Source of the DNA: Amycolatopsis solani | GTDB taxonomy: Bacteria; Actinomycetota; Actinomycetes; Mycobacteriales; Pseudonocardiaceae | Assembly: GCF_033441515.1 (NCBI RefSeq) | Contig: NZ_JAWQJT010000002.1 | Location: forward strand, 186,001 to 250,000 | Direction of reading: 5' to 3' | Length of the DNA stretch: 64,000 nucleotides | Shown here: positions 34,211-42,559 of the stretch, piece after piece | Numbering within the stretch: the first letter of the stretch is position 1 | How the letters are laid out: every line of letters starts with the position of its first letter | The notes under the pieces: generated by a model | Database searches by the model: none | The model's input: the letters and a program-made list of their open reading frames with translations, nothing else | Told to the model about the DNA's origin: nothing | Position numbers and translations under genes: made by a program

Positions 34211-34468
34211 GTGAAAGCCGTCGGGCCCGTGCTGGCCGCTCTCTTCGCCGCCGGTTTGCTCTGGCTGCTCACCGCGCCCCTGCACGGCGGATCGCGCCAC
34301 GGCATGGCTCTCTGGCTCGGCATCGGGGGCACGGCGCTCGTGGCCGCGGCCTGCGCCGTAGTCCGTGCCCGGCGTCGCGCGGCTTGGCGGCGGAACGCGA
34401 CCATCGCCGTCGTCCCGTTGCCTCGGGCCGGCCGCCGGGTGGCCGACAGCGAGCTCAGGAAGGGCTGA
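34211..34468 (+). CDS. Small two-helix membrane protein
   Basis: 85 residues, not recognised. Helices at about 4-21 (VGPVLAALFAAGLLWLL) and 32-51 (MALWLGIGGTALVAAACAVV), then a basic cytoplasmic end (RARRRAAWRRNATIAVV). GTG start just after the repeat array. Its stop lies 14 bp inside the convergent LCP gene. Possibly an accessory of the polysaccharide machinery, by location only. Confidence 0.55.
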   Translation: MKAVGPVLAALFAAGLLWLLTAPLHGGSRHGMALWLGIGGTALVAAACAVVRARRRAAWRRNATIAVVPLPRAGRRVADSELRKG

Positions 34469-35462
34469 GGGTGGCCGGCAGCGGGACGGGGCGGCCGGCG
34501 CGCAGGGCGTCGGCCGCCGCGGCCAGGCGGGGGCGGTCGAGGGTCAGGTAGGCCTGGCCGTCGGGGGCGCGTCCGGAACCGGAGACCGGCGCGGTGTGGA
34601 AGCTGACAGCGTTCGGGGGCAAGGTGGCGACGTCGAGGAACAGCTCGCGGAACCGGTCCGGCGTCAAGCCGGCGTCGGCCGAAACCGTGTCGTGCACGAC
34701 GCCGAACACCCGGCTCAGCAGGTCGGGGTCGGTGAGGCCCTTCGCCGCGACATCGCGGCCCAGCGCGGAAAGCAGCAGGTGCTGGCGGCCGATGCGGTCG
34801 AGGTCGCCGTGGGGCAGCCCGTACCGCTGCCGCACGAAGGTGAGCGCCCGGTCGCCTTCGAGCACGATCGGCCCGGCGTCGAAGTGGGTCCGCGTCTGGG
34901 GATCGGTCGAGGCCACCGGGTTGTCGACCGGCACCCCGCCCAGCTCGGTGGTCAGCCGCCGCACGCCGGCGAAGTCGGCGACCACGACGTGGTCGATCCG
35001 GACTCCCGTGAGGTCCTCCACCGTGCGGACCACCAGCCCGACCCCGCCGAGAGACAGCGACGCGTTGATCTTCGCGCTGCCGTGCCCGGGGATCGGCACC
35101 CAGGCGTCCCGGGGCACGGACAGCACTTCCAGCTTCCGGTGCCCGGCGGCGAAGTGGGCGAGCAGGATGCTGTCGGCCCGCTCGCCGGTGACCCCGCCGC
35201 CGACGTCGGGCCCCTCGCGCCGGTCGCTGCCCAACAGCATGACCGTGACCGGCGGCTTGGCCTCGCCAGGTGCCGGGGCGGCCGGGGCCGGGCGGGACGG
35301 CAGGCCCGCGAAGACGTCGCCCGGCAGGCGGCCGAGGCCGTCGGTCACCACGCGCTGCAGGTGCCACCCGTACGCCGTCACGCCGATGGTCAGCACGGCC
35401 AGCGCGACGAGCGCGACCCGTCCGGCCACGCGGTACCACCGGCGGCGCGCGATCCGGCTCAT
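34455..35462 (-). CDS. LCP (LytR-CpsA-Psr) family protein
   Basis: 335 residues. Short cytoplasmic RIARRRWYRVAGR, one transmembrane helix (VALVALAVLTIGVTAYGW) and an outer LCP domain: VTVMLLGSDRREGPDVGGG...RADSILLAHF, VLSVPRDAWVPIPGHGSAKINASLSLGG, and FVRQRYGLPHGDLDRIGRQ. The conserved Asp and Arg residues bind the polyprenyl pyrophosphate headgroup. LCP enzymes transfer lipid-linked glycans to peptidoglycan or arabinogalactan; here it probably attaches the polymer made by this locus. Confidence 0.9.
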   Translation of the reverse strand: MSRIARRRWYRVAGRVALVALAVLTIGVTAYGWHLQRVVTDGLGRLPGDVFAGLPSRPAPAAPAPGEAKPPVTVMLLGSDRREGPDVGGGVTGERADSILLAHFAAGHRKLEVLSVPRDAWVPIPGHGSAKINASLSLGGVGLVVRTVEDLTGVRIDHVVVADFAGVRRLTTELGGVPVDNPVASTDPQTRTHFDAGPIVLEGDRALTFVRQRYGLPHGDLDRIGRQHLLLSALGRDVAAKGLTDPDLLSRVFGVVHDTVSADAGLTPDRFRELFLDVATLPPNAVSFHTAPVSGSGRAPDGQAYLTLDRPRLAAAADALRAGRPVPLPATLSPS

Positions 35463-35550
35463 GCCCCGACACTGGCTCCCGGCCGGGACGCTGTCAACGC
35501 GGGGACAACGATCAGGTGACCCGGCGAGGCCGGCGGAAGGTCCGATGTAG

Positions 35551-36912
35551 ATGGTCGGGAAGCCTTGGTGGCGAAGGTATCGGACGTTCCTCGCCGGATC
35601 CGACACGCTCGTGGTCGGCTGGGCGGTGACCCTCGTCCCGGTGATCGCGCCGGGTCAGCCGCCGTGGCGCGACGTCACCGCGCCGGTGGTTTTCGCGGTG
35701 CTGTGGTCGCTCGCGCTGGTCGTTTCGGGCACCCGGGACGCGAACGTGCTCGGGATCGGGCACGAGGAGTACAAGCGCGTGGTGTCCGCGTCCGTGACGC
35801 TGTTCGGTCTCGCCGCGATCGCCGCGTACCTGCTCGGCGACCCCCTCGTCCGCAGCTACCTGGTCGCCGCGTTCCCGGTCGGCGCCTCCGGCCTGGTGTG
35901 CTCGCGGTGGCTGTGGCGGCAGTGGCTGCACGCGCGGCGCTGCGCCGGCGCCTGGTCGGCCCGGGTGTTCCTGGTCGGCGACACCGCGCGGGTGGCGGAC
36001 GCGTTCGCCGCGGCGCCCTACACCGGGTACGCCGTGATCGGCAGCTGGCACGGGACGGCGGACGACAGCCCGGACGACACCGCGCGCGCCATCGTCCGCG
36101 CCGCGCGCCGCCTGGACGCGGACACCATCGCCGTCACCGGGGGACCCGACGCCGGCCCGGACCTGCTGCGCCGGCTCGGCTGGCTGCTCGAACGCACGCC
36201 CACCCAGCTCGTGGTCGTGCCCGGCGTGATGGCGGTGGCGGGGCCGCGGGTGCGCACCCGGCCGGTGGCGGGCCTGCCGCTGCTGTGCATCGAAGCCCCG
36301 CGGTTCACCGGCTCGGCGAGGCTGGTGAAACGCCTCTTCGACGTCGTGGTCTCCGCGCTCGCCCTGTTCGCGCTGAGCCCGGCCTTGGCCGTCATCGCGG
36401 CGGCGATCAAGCTGGACAGCCGTGGCCCGGTCTTCTACCGGCAGCCGCGCTGCGGGCGGCACGGCAAGGTGTTCCGGGTGTGGAAGTTCCGCACGATGCA
36501 CCCGGGCGCCGACCGGCGGCGCGCGGAGCTGGTCACGGCCAACGAAGCCGACGGGCCGCTGTTCAAGATCCGGTGCGACCCGCGCGTCACCCGGCTCGGC
36601 CGTCACCTGCGCCGGTGGTCGGCCGACGAGCTGCCCCAGCTGATCAACGTGCTCACCGGGCGGATGAGCCTGGTCGGCCCGCGCCCGCCGCTGCCGGAGG
36701 AGCTGCGCCGCTACGAGCGGGACGTCCGGCGTCGCCTGCTGGTGACCCCCGGCATGACCGGACTCTGGCAGATCAGCGGGCGCTCGGACCTCGGCTGGGC
36801 CGACGGGGTCGAGCTGGACCTGTACTACGTCGAGAACTGGTCGTTCACCCTCGACCTGATCGTGCTGTGGAAGACCGCGCGCGTGGTCGGCAGCGGCCGC
36901 GGCGCCTACTGA
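35551..36912 (+). CDS. Polyprenyl glycosylphosphotransferase (priming enzyme)
   Basis: 453 residues. Four to five N-terminal helices, a CoA-binding-like middle domain (ARVFLVGDTARVADAF...), one more helix (LFDVVVSALALFALSPALAVI) and the catalytic tail: GRHGKVFRVWKFRTMHPGA, RWSADELPQLINVLTGRMSLVGPRPPLPEE and PGMTGLWQISGRSDLGW. WbaP/WcaJ-type enzymes move a sugar-1-phosphate onto undecaprenyl phosphate and so start the repeat unit. ATG follows GGAAGG. The stop overlaps the convergent BY-kinase gene by 7 bp. Confidence 0.92.
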   Translation: MVGKPWWRRYRTFLAGSDTLVVGWAVTLVPVIAPGQPPWRDVTAPVVFAVLWSLALVVSGTRDANVLGIGHEEYKRVVSASVTLFGLAAIAAYLLGDPLVRSYLVAAFPVGASGLVCSRWLWRQWLHARRCAGAWSARVFLVGDTARVADAFAAAPYTGYAVIGSWHGTADDSPDDTARAIVRAARRLDADTIAVTGGPDAGPDLLRRLGWLLERTPTQLVVVPGVMAVAGPRVRTRPVAGLPLLCIEAPRFTGSARLVKRLFDVVVSALALFALSPALAVIAAAIKLDSRGPVFYRQPRCGRHGKVFRVWKFRTMHPGADRRRAELVTANEADGPLFKIRCDPRVTRLGRHLRRWSADELPQLINVLTGRMSLVGPRPPLPEELRRYERDVRRRLLVTPGMTGLWQISGRSDLGWADGVELDLYYVENWSFTLDLIVLWKTARVVGSGRGAY

Positions 36913-38327
36913 CCGACGGGTTCGGTGCGCCGCGGCAGGTTCCGCCGCTGTTCCGGCAGCCACCGGATCAGCCGGTTCCGCCGCGGCGGCGTCAGGTAGG
37001 CGTAGTAGTGCCCGGCGGCGCCGCTCGAACCGGCGGGCACGCGGTTCAGCACGATCCCGATCAGGCGCGCGCCGATCGTGCCCAGCGCCCGCACCGCGCG
37101 GTCGGCCTGGTCGCGCCGGGTGCGGCCGACCGCCGTCACGAGCAGGGCACCGGTGGCGCGCTTGGCCAGCAGTGCGGCGTCGGTGACGGGCAGCAGCGGT
37201 GGCGAGTCGATGACGACGAGGTCGAACCGGGCTTCGAGGTCCTTCAGCACCTGGTCCATCGCCGGGGAACCGAGCAGCTCGCTCGGGTTGGGCGGCAGTT
37301 CACCGGCCGTGAGGACGTGCAGGTCGCCGCCCCAGCGCTGCAGGGCCTCGTCGACGCCGACGCGGTCGAGCAACACGGTGGTGAGCCCGACGGTGTCGAC
37401 CAGGCCGAGGTAGTGCGCGATCCGCGACTGCCGCAGGTCGGCGTCGACCACGACCACCCGCAGCCCGCTGTCGACCAGCGTGAGCGCCAGGTTGACCGCG
37501 GTGGTGCTCTTGCCTTCGGCGGGCACGGCCGAGGTGACGACGATCGAGCGCAGCTCGCCGACCGCGGAGACGAACTGCAGGTTCGTGCGCAGTTTCCGGA
37601 ACGCTTCGGCACGGGCGCTCTGCCGGCTGCGCAGCAGGGTCGGGCTCTGGTCGGCCTGGCGGTCGAAGGGGATCTCGCCGAGCACCGCGCCACCGGCGTC
37701 CTTCGGCAGGTCGGCCTCGCCGCGCACGCGGGTGTCGACGGCCTGGCGCACCAGCGCGCCGGCGACCCCGGCGAGCAGCCCGGCCAGCAGGCCCGCGCCC
37801 AGGCTCAGCGGCAGCGAGGGGAACACCGGGTCCGCCGGGACGCTGGCGCGGCGCACGAAGCTGACGGTGACGGGGGACCGTTGCCCGACGGTGCTTTCCA
37901 GCTGCGTCACGACGCGGATGAGCGAGTCGCCGATCGCGTCGGCGGTGGCGGCGGCCCGCGCGGGGTCCGAGTCGCGCACGGCGATGTCGACGAGCACGGT
38001 GTCCAGCGGCGCGCCGACGGTGACCCGCTCGGCGAGCTGATCGGCGGTCCCGGGCAGGCGGAGCTGGGCGATGACCGGGTCGAGCACGCGCGGGGTGGTG
38101 ACGACCTGCGCGTACGACTTGACCCGCTGCTGGCCGAAGCTGCCGCCGGAGTAGAGCTCGGTGCCGTCGTCGCCCTGGCGGGTGGAGACGAACAGCTGGC
38201 TGTTGGCGGCGTACTGCGGGGTGGTGAAGAGCAGGAAACCGACGGCCGCGAGCAGGCCGAGCAGCACCCCGGCCGCCATGACCCGCCAGCGGATCTTCAG
38301 GGCGTGCAGGTATTCGGCGAGCTCCAC
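36906..38327 (-). CDS. Wzz/BY-kinase: chain-length and tyrosine kinase protein
   Basis: 473 residues. Wzz domain at the N-terminus (MELAEYLHALKIRWRVMAAGVLLGLLAAVGFLLF as first helix, second helix near 165-190), then a P-loop tyrosine kinase: Walker A VPAEGKSTTAVNLA, Walker A' VVVVDADLR, Walker B DLVVIDSPP. The C-terminus has a tyrosine cluster, GHYYAYLTPP. In Gram-positives the two parts are often separate; here they are one chain. It should set polymer length by cycles of Tyr phosphorylation, opposed by the phosphatase at 33172. Confidence 0.92.
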   Translation of the reverse strand: MELAEYLHALKIRWRVMAAGVLLGLLAAVGFLLFTTPQYAANSQLFVSTRQGDDGTELYSGGSFGQQRVKSYAQVVTTPRVLDPVIAQLRLPGTADQLAERVTVGAPLDTVLVDIAVRDSDPARAAATADAIGDSLIRVVTQLESTVGQRSPVTVSFVRRASVPADPVFPSLPLSLGAGLLAGLLAGVAGALVRQAVDTRVRGEADLPKDAGGAVLGEIPFDRQADQSPTLLRSRQSARAEAFRKLRTNLQFVSAVGELRSIVVTSAVPAEGKSTTAVNLALTLVDSGLRVVVVDADLRQSRIAHYLGLVDTVGLTTVLLDRVGVDEALQRWGGDLHVLTAGELPPNPSELLGSPAMDQVLKDLEARFDLVVIDSPPLLPVTDAALLAKRATGALLVTAVGRTRRDQADRAVRALGTIGARLIGIVLNRVPAGSSGAAGHYYAYLTPPRRNRLIRWLPEQRRNLPRRTEPVGQ

Positions 38328-38353
38328 GTGACTCCTCTGGTCGGGGTGCCGCC

Positions 38354-39388
38354 TCAGGCCGGCGTGCCGGGGCGTCCGGTGGGCGCACGACGGCGGGTCA
38401 CGCGACGGGCGGGTTTCGGGGAGCGGCCGTTCGCCGCGTCGGCGGGTTCGACAGCGTCGGCGGGCGGTTCGTCCGGCGAGGTGCCGGGGGTATCGGCTGC
38501 GGGCTGGGCGCCGGGTGCTGGGTCGTGCCGTTCGGCGGGCGTGGCGGCGGTCGGTTGGGGGTTGGGTGTGTCGTCGGGGGTCTGCTCGCCGCCGGGTGTC
38601 GGGTTGTGCCGGGGGGCGGGTGTGTCGGCTGGGCGGGTGGCGTCGGCGCTGTCCGCGGCCGGCGGTGGCGCGATGTCGGCTGCGGGCTGGGCGCGGGGTG
38701 CTGGGTCGTGCCGTCCGGCGGGCGTGGCGGCGGTCGGTTGGGGGCTGGGTGTGTTGTCCGCGGTCGGCTCGCCGCCGGGTGTCGGGTCGTGCCGGGCGGC
38801 GGGTGTGTCGGCTGGGCGCGCAGCGTCGGCCCCACCCACGGCTGACGATGGCGCCATGTCGGCTCGGTCCGGCGCCGGCGTCGAGGGTTCGCGCAGCCGG
38901 GCCAGCCTGGCGGCGATCCGGTCGAGGTCGCCGGTCAGTTCGCGGTGCGCCGCGCGGATGCCGGCCGCTTCCTCCTCGGCGCGGGCGATGATCAGGCCGG
39001 CCTCGCGTTTCGCGTCGGCTTCCGCGGCTCCGCGCAGCGCCTCGGCCTCCTCGGCGGCGCCGCGCACCCCCGCGCGGATCTCCGCGGCCTCGCGTTCGGC
39101 GGCCGCGCGGATCGCGGTGGCCTCCGCTTCGGCGACGCCGAGGAGCTTGTCGATGCTCGCGCCGATGCCGGGCGCCGCCGGTTCGGGGGACGGGCGCGGG
39201 TGCGGCACCCCGCCGTCCGCGAGCCGCGCCTCGGCGTCCGCCAGCGCCTGCCCTTGCCGGGCGACGCGCTCCTGCAGCGCCTGTACGTACTCGTCGACCT
39301 GGCGGCGGTCGTAGCCGCGCAGGACGACCGAGAACCTGACCGGGCTGTCCGTGACCGGTCCGGACACGGAAATCGGGTCTTCCGCCAT
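38354..39388 (-). CDS. DivIVA-like coiled-coil protein with repeated Pro-rich tail
   Basis: 344 residues. FSVVLRGYDRRQVDEYVQALQERV is a DivIVA N-terminal membrane-curvature domain; a coiled coil follows (EAEATAIRAAAEREAAEIRAG... REAGLIIARAEEEAAGIRA). From about residue 185 to 310 the tail consists of two copies of a roughly 60-residue unit beginning DA(A/T)RPADTPA(A/P)RH(D/N)PTPGG, ending basic (RRVTRRRAPTG). DivIVA proteins mark cell poles and recruit wall synthesis in actinomycetes. Only 26 bp separate it from the downstream BY-kinase gene, so they are probably cotranscribed. Confidence 0.82.
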   Translation of the reverse strand: MAEDPISVSGPVTDSPVRFSVVLRGYDRRQVDEYVQALQERVARQGQALADAEARLADGGVPHPRPSPEPAAPGIGASIDKLLGVAEAEATAIRAAAEREAAEIRAGVRGAAEEAEALRGAAEADAKREAGLIIARAEEEAAGIRAAHRELTGDLDRIAARLARLREPSTPAPDRADMAPSSAVGGADAARPADTPAARHDPTPGGEPTADNTPSPQPTAATPAGRHDPAPRAQPAADIAPPPAADSADATRPADTPAPRHNPTPGGEQTPDDTPNPQPTAATPAERHDPAPGAQPAADTPGTSPDEPPADAVEPADAANGRSPKPARRVTRRRAPTGRPGTPA

Positions 39389-39457
39389 GTCCCGAGTGTT
39401 GTTAATGGCGCTCCCGCCAGCAAACCGGAACGCGCCAATGGCACCTTCGGATGAATT

Positions 39458-39925
39458 TCACGTGCCGCGGGCGGTGCCGAAATCCTGGGTCCAATACGCG
39501 CGGGCGCCGCTGGTGTACCAGATCCCGATTTCCCGGAACGCGCAGTTGAGGATGTTCGCGCGGTGCGGCGGGCTGTTCATCCACCAGGTGACGACCTGCT
39601 GCGGCGTGCGTTGCCCCGCGGCGATGTTCTCGCCCCACCGCGACCACTTGTACCCGGCGCCGGTGATCCGGTCGTCCGGGTTGTCCCCGGCGACGCCCGT
39701 GTGGCTCATGTAGCGGTACTTCGCCATCTCGTCGGTGTGCACCTGCGCGGCGACGGTCAGCTGCCCGTTCCCGATGAGCGCGGGGCACCCGCCCTGCTGC
39801 CGGTACTTGTTGGTTTCCTGCAGGACCTGCACCGGGTACGACGTCGCGGCTTGGGCCGCGGCCGGGAGGCACAGCGAACTCCCGAACAGCAGGGAAACGA
39901 CGACGGCGGTTTTCCGGATGCGCAT
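39458..39925 (-). CDS. Secreted CAP/SCP domain protein
   Basis: 155 residues. Signal peptide MRIRKTAVVVSLLFGSSLCLPAAAQA; mature CAP domain with YPVQVLQETNKYRQQGGCPAL, HTDEMAKYRYMSHTG (CAP1 His/Glu region), WGENIAAGQRTPQQVVTWWMNSPPHRANILN (CAP2-like GENIA.. and HRxNI) and a Trp-rich end. Bacterial CAP proteins are secreted or wall-associated, and their biochemical role is largely open. ATG 39925 follows GGGGAGGAA. Confidence 0.9.
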   Translation of the reverse strand: MRIRKTAVVVSLLFGSSLCLPAAAQAATSYPVQVLQETNKYRQQGGCPALIGNGQLTVAAQVHTDEMAKYRYMSHTGVAGDNPDDRITGAGYKWSRWGENIAAGQRTPQQVVTWWMNSPPHRANILNCAFREIGIWYTSGARAYWTQDFGTARGT

Positions 39926-40339
39926 GATTCCTCCCCGGTGGAAACGGAATGTCCGTCCATGATGCGCGAAGCGCGAGGGTGATCGGGCTCGCCGGATCCG
40001 GCAAACCCGATTCACCGAACGTGGCGTGAACGCGATGCGATCAGCGGAACAGGGGAGGTTCGCCCGGCCGGTCGGGGGAACCGGCCGGAATCACCCGGAC
40101 GTCCCGTGCACACCGGCTCGTTCGGGGGCAGCCAGGCGAACCTCCTCGATTGCCGGGTGAACGTGCCCCGGTGCCGGCGCGGAAGGACTGCAGCACGCCC
40201 GCTCGCGCGGTTGATGCGTCCCAGCGGTGTCCCACCGGGGTGGCGTTCCCGCTGGTCCGGCGGGGTGGGACCGTCCCACCGTCCCGAGTCGGGCGGCGAC
40301 CGGCGACCGGCGGGGGCGGGCACTGCCAGCCTGCTGGCC
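39926..40339. other. 414 bp divergent intergenic region
   Basis: Upstream of both the CAP gene and the lysozyme gene. Reading frames exist on both strands but none has a convincing start or family. I see no strong palindrome. Confidence 0.4.
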
Positions 40340-41659
40340 ATGCAAAGACTCGCTCTGGCCGTCGCGGTGCTGCTGGTGGTCCCCGCCGCGGCCGCAACCG
40401 CGGTCGCGGCCGAACCCGTCGCGGTGTGCGGGCACACCAGCACCCAGCCCACCCTCGCGCAAGGGGCGACCGGCGCCGCGGTCACCGAAGCCCAGTGCGA
40501 ACTGAACCTCGCGACCAAGGCGAGCCGGTACACGCCCATCGGCGCGGACGGCTCCTTCGGCCCGGCGACCGACGCCCGCGTGCGCGTGTTCCAGAAGTGC
40601 GCGGCCTTGAGCGTCGACGGGCAGATCGGCCCGAACACGTGGGCCGCGCTGAACTCGTGGTCCGCGCGGCCGCGCAAGTGCGCCACCCAGGGCACGGCAG
40701 AAGCCGCGCAAAGCGTGGTGTGCGGCCATTCCACCGCGCGCCCGACGCTGCAGAGCGGGGCGACCGGCACCGACGTCAAGGAACTCCAGTGCCGGCTGAA
40801 CCTCGCCATGGAGCCGGGCCACTACCCGCCGCTGACGATCGACGGCCAGTTCGGTGACGGCACCCGGAATCGCGTGATCCAGTTCCAGCACTGCGTCAAC
40901 GCCAGCGCCGACGGCGTCGCCGGGCCCACCACCTGGAGCAAGGTCACCGACTGGTCCGGCCGCAACGCCTACTGCACGCCGCCGAAGCCCGCCGGGCACC
41001 CGATCGACGGCGTCGACACCGCGAAGTACCAGCACCCCGGGGGCGCGGCGATCAACTGGGGCGCGGTGAAGGCGTCCGGCGTCGAGTTCGCGACCGTCAA
41101 GGCGACCCGCGGCCTCAACGTCACCGACGAGTACCTGGCCACCGACTTGCCCGCGGCCCGCAACGCCGGCTTGGCCGTGGGGCCGTACCACTTCTACACG
41201 GGCACCGCGGCGAACACCGGCGGGGCGCAGGCCGACCGGTTCATCGCCGCGGTGAAGGCCACCGGGTACACCGGCAAGCGCGCCGGTGACCTGCCGCCCG
41301 TGTTCGACCTGGAGTGGAAGGACGACGGCTCCGGCGGCTGCCCGCCGTACGTCACCGTCGCCGACGCCAAGGCGTGGCTGGACAAGGTGCAAGCGGCGTT
41401 CGGCCGGACCCCGATCATCTACACCCAGAAGTCGTTCCTGGACGCGTGTCTCGGCGGCACCACGGCGTTGTCCGGCTACCCGATGCAGCTCGCGGACTAC
41501 CGCCAGTCCGTCACGCAGCCCGCGCTGCCCGCCGGGACGAAGACGTGGCTGATGTGGCAGTACACCGACGCGGCCATCCCCGACGGCATCCCCGCACCGG
41601 CGACCGGCGACGTCTTCAACGGCACCCAGGCCGACCTCGACCAGCTCGCCAACCGCTGA
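40340..41659 (+). CDS. Secreted GH25 lysozyme with two peptidoglycan-binding domains
   Basis: 439 residues. Signal peptide MQRLALAVAVLLVVPAAAATAVAA. Two PG_binding_1-like repeats follow: VCGHTSTQPTLAQGATGAAV...DGSFGPATDARVRVFQ and VCGHSTARPTLQSGATGTDV...DGQFGDGTRNRVIQFQ, each Cys-flanked. The C-terminal half is a GH25 muramidase: IDGVDTAKYQHPGG, FATVKATRGLN, GPYHFY, PVFDLEW (catalytic Asp/Glu) and WLMWQYTD. It hydrolyses the MurNAc-GlcNAc bond. The M15 peptidase gene 23 bp downstream forms an operon with it. Confidence 0.92.
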   Translation: MQRLALAVAVLLVVPAAAATAVAAEPVAVCGHTSTQPTLAQGATGAAVTEAQCELNLATKASRYTPIGADGSFGPATDARVRVFQKCAALSVDGQIGPNTWAALNSWSARPRKCATQGTAEAAQSVVCGHSTARPTLQSGATGTDVKELQCRLNLAMEPGHYPPLTIDGQFGDGTRNRVIQFQHCVNASADGVAGPTTWSKVTDWSGRNAYCTPPKPAGHPIDGVDTAKYQHPGGAAINWGAVKASGVEFATVKATRGLNVTDEYLATDLPAARNAGLAVGPYHFYTGTAANTGGAQADRFIAAVKATGYTGKRAGDLPPVFDLEWKDDGSGGCPPYVTVADAKAWLDKVQAAFGRTPIIYTQKSFLDACLGGTTALSGYPMQLADYRQSVTQPALPAGTKTWLMWQYTDAAIPDGIPAPATGDVFNGTQADLDQLANR

Positions 41660-41682
41660 TTCCCCGCTAGGAAAGGACGAGA

Positions 41683-42423
41683 ATGACCTTCCCCATGAGC
41701 CGCCGCACGGTGCTGCGCGGCGCGGTGGTGCTCGGCGCCGCCGCGGCGGTCAGCCCGCTGCTGCTGACCGGCACCGCCCAGGCGTACCCGTGGTCGCGCA
41801 CCCTGACCCAGGGCGCCACGGGCGCCGACGTCACCGAACTCCAGATCCGGGTGGCGGGCTGGGCGGCCGACTCGCCCAGCCACAGCCGCGTCTCGATCGA
41901 CGGCGAATTCGGCCCCGGCACGGCCGCGGCGGTCCGCCGGTTCCAGGCGGCGTACGGCCTGGGCGCGGACGGCCAGGTCGGCCCGGCGACGCAGTCGGCG
42001 TTGAACGCGCTGGAGCAGAGCGACGGCTCGACCGCGCACTTCGACTTCAGCGAGTTCACCGACCGGGTGAGCGGAACGTTCAACGGCGGCAAGGTCAGCG
42101 CGGCCACCGCCAAGGAGAACGCGCGCCGCTGCATGTACAAGCTGGAGGCGGTGCGCAAGAAGCTCGGGAACAAGCCGATCACGGTCAACTCGGGGTTCCG
42201 CAGCATCGCGCACAACGAGGACATCGGCGGCGCCAGCGACAGCATGCACCTCTACGGCACCGCGGCTGACCTGAACGTGCCGGGGGTGGCGAACAAGACG
42301 GTCTACCAGAAGGCCGAGACCAGCGGGTTTTCCGGGCTGGAGACGTACAACACCGACCACCAGCACGTCGACAGCCGGGCCGACCTCGGCCGCGCGTGGT
42401 GGTGGGAGAACGGGACCGTCTGA
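41683..42423 (+). CDS. Tat-exported peptidoglycan-binding M15-type peptidase
   Basis: 246 residues. Twin-arginine signal MSRRTVLRGAVVLGAAAAV ending GTAQA; PG-binding domain (TLTQGATGADVTELQ...DGEFGPGTAAAVRRFQ); then an M15_3/VanY-like Zn peptidase with SGFRSIAHNEDIGG, DSMHLYGTAADLNVPG (H-x6-D ligands) and DHQHVD. It probably cleaves D-Ala peptide bonds in peptidoglycan. The Tat signal implies folding in the cytoplasm, perhaps with the metal. Strong ribosome site GAAAGGA. Ends before a nested hairpin terminator. Confidence 0.9.
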   Translation: MTFPMSRRTVLRGAVVLGAAAAVSPLLLTGTAQAYPWSRTLTQGATGADVTELQIRVAGWAADSPSHSRVSIDGEFGPGTAAAVRRFQAAYGLGADGQVGPATQSALNALEQSDGSTAHFDFSEFTDRVSGTFNGGKVSAATAKENARRCMYKLEAVRKKLGNKPITVNSGFRSIAHNEDIGGASDSMHLYGTAADLNVPGVANKTVYQKAETSGFSGLETYNTDHQHVDSRADLGRAWWWENGTV

Positions 42424-42486
42424 CGCCTCCGGCCGGGAGCTGCCGCCGGGAACCTGGGGGTTCCGGCGTCGGCGATCCCGTGCCGC

Positions 42487-42545
42487 GAAGCCCGCGCCCC
42501 CTGGGCCCGCACCGCGGGCCGCCCCTCGCGGGGGGCGCGGGCTTC
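42487..42545. terminator. Nested bidirectional terminator
   Basis: GAAGCCCGCGCCCCC (42487-42501) pairs perfectly with GGGGGCGCGGGCTTC (42531-42545). Inside the loop GGCCCGC (42504-42510) pairs with GCGGGCC (42514-42520). It lies between the convergent peptidase gene and the HTH/murein-binding gene, 64 bp after one and 15 bp from the end of the other. Confidence 0.85.
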
Positions 42546-42559
42546 GCCCTTTCCTCTGC

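Noticed and set aside
33697..34551. Long overlapping forward frames across the 177 bp repeat array
   Set aside because: All three frames are open across identical repeats, a sign of stop-poor GC-rich DNA; no frame has a start with ribosome site or a domain.
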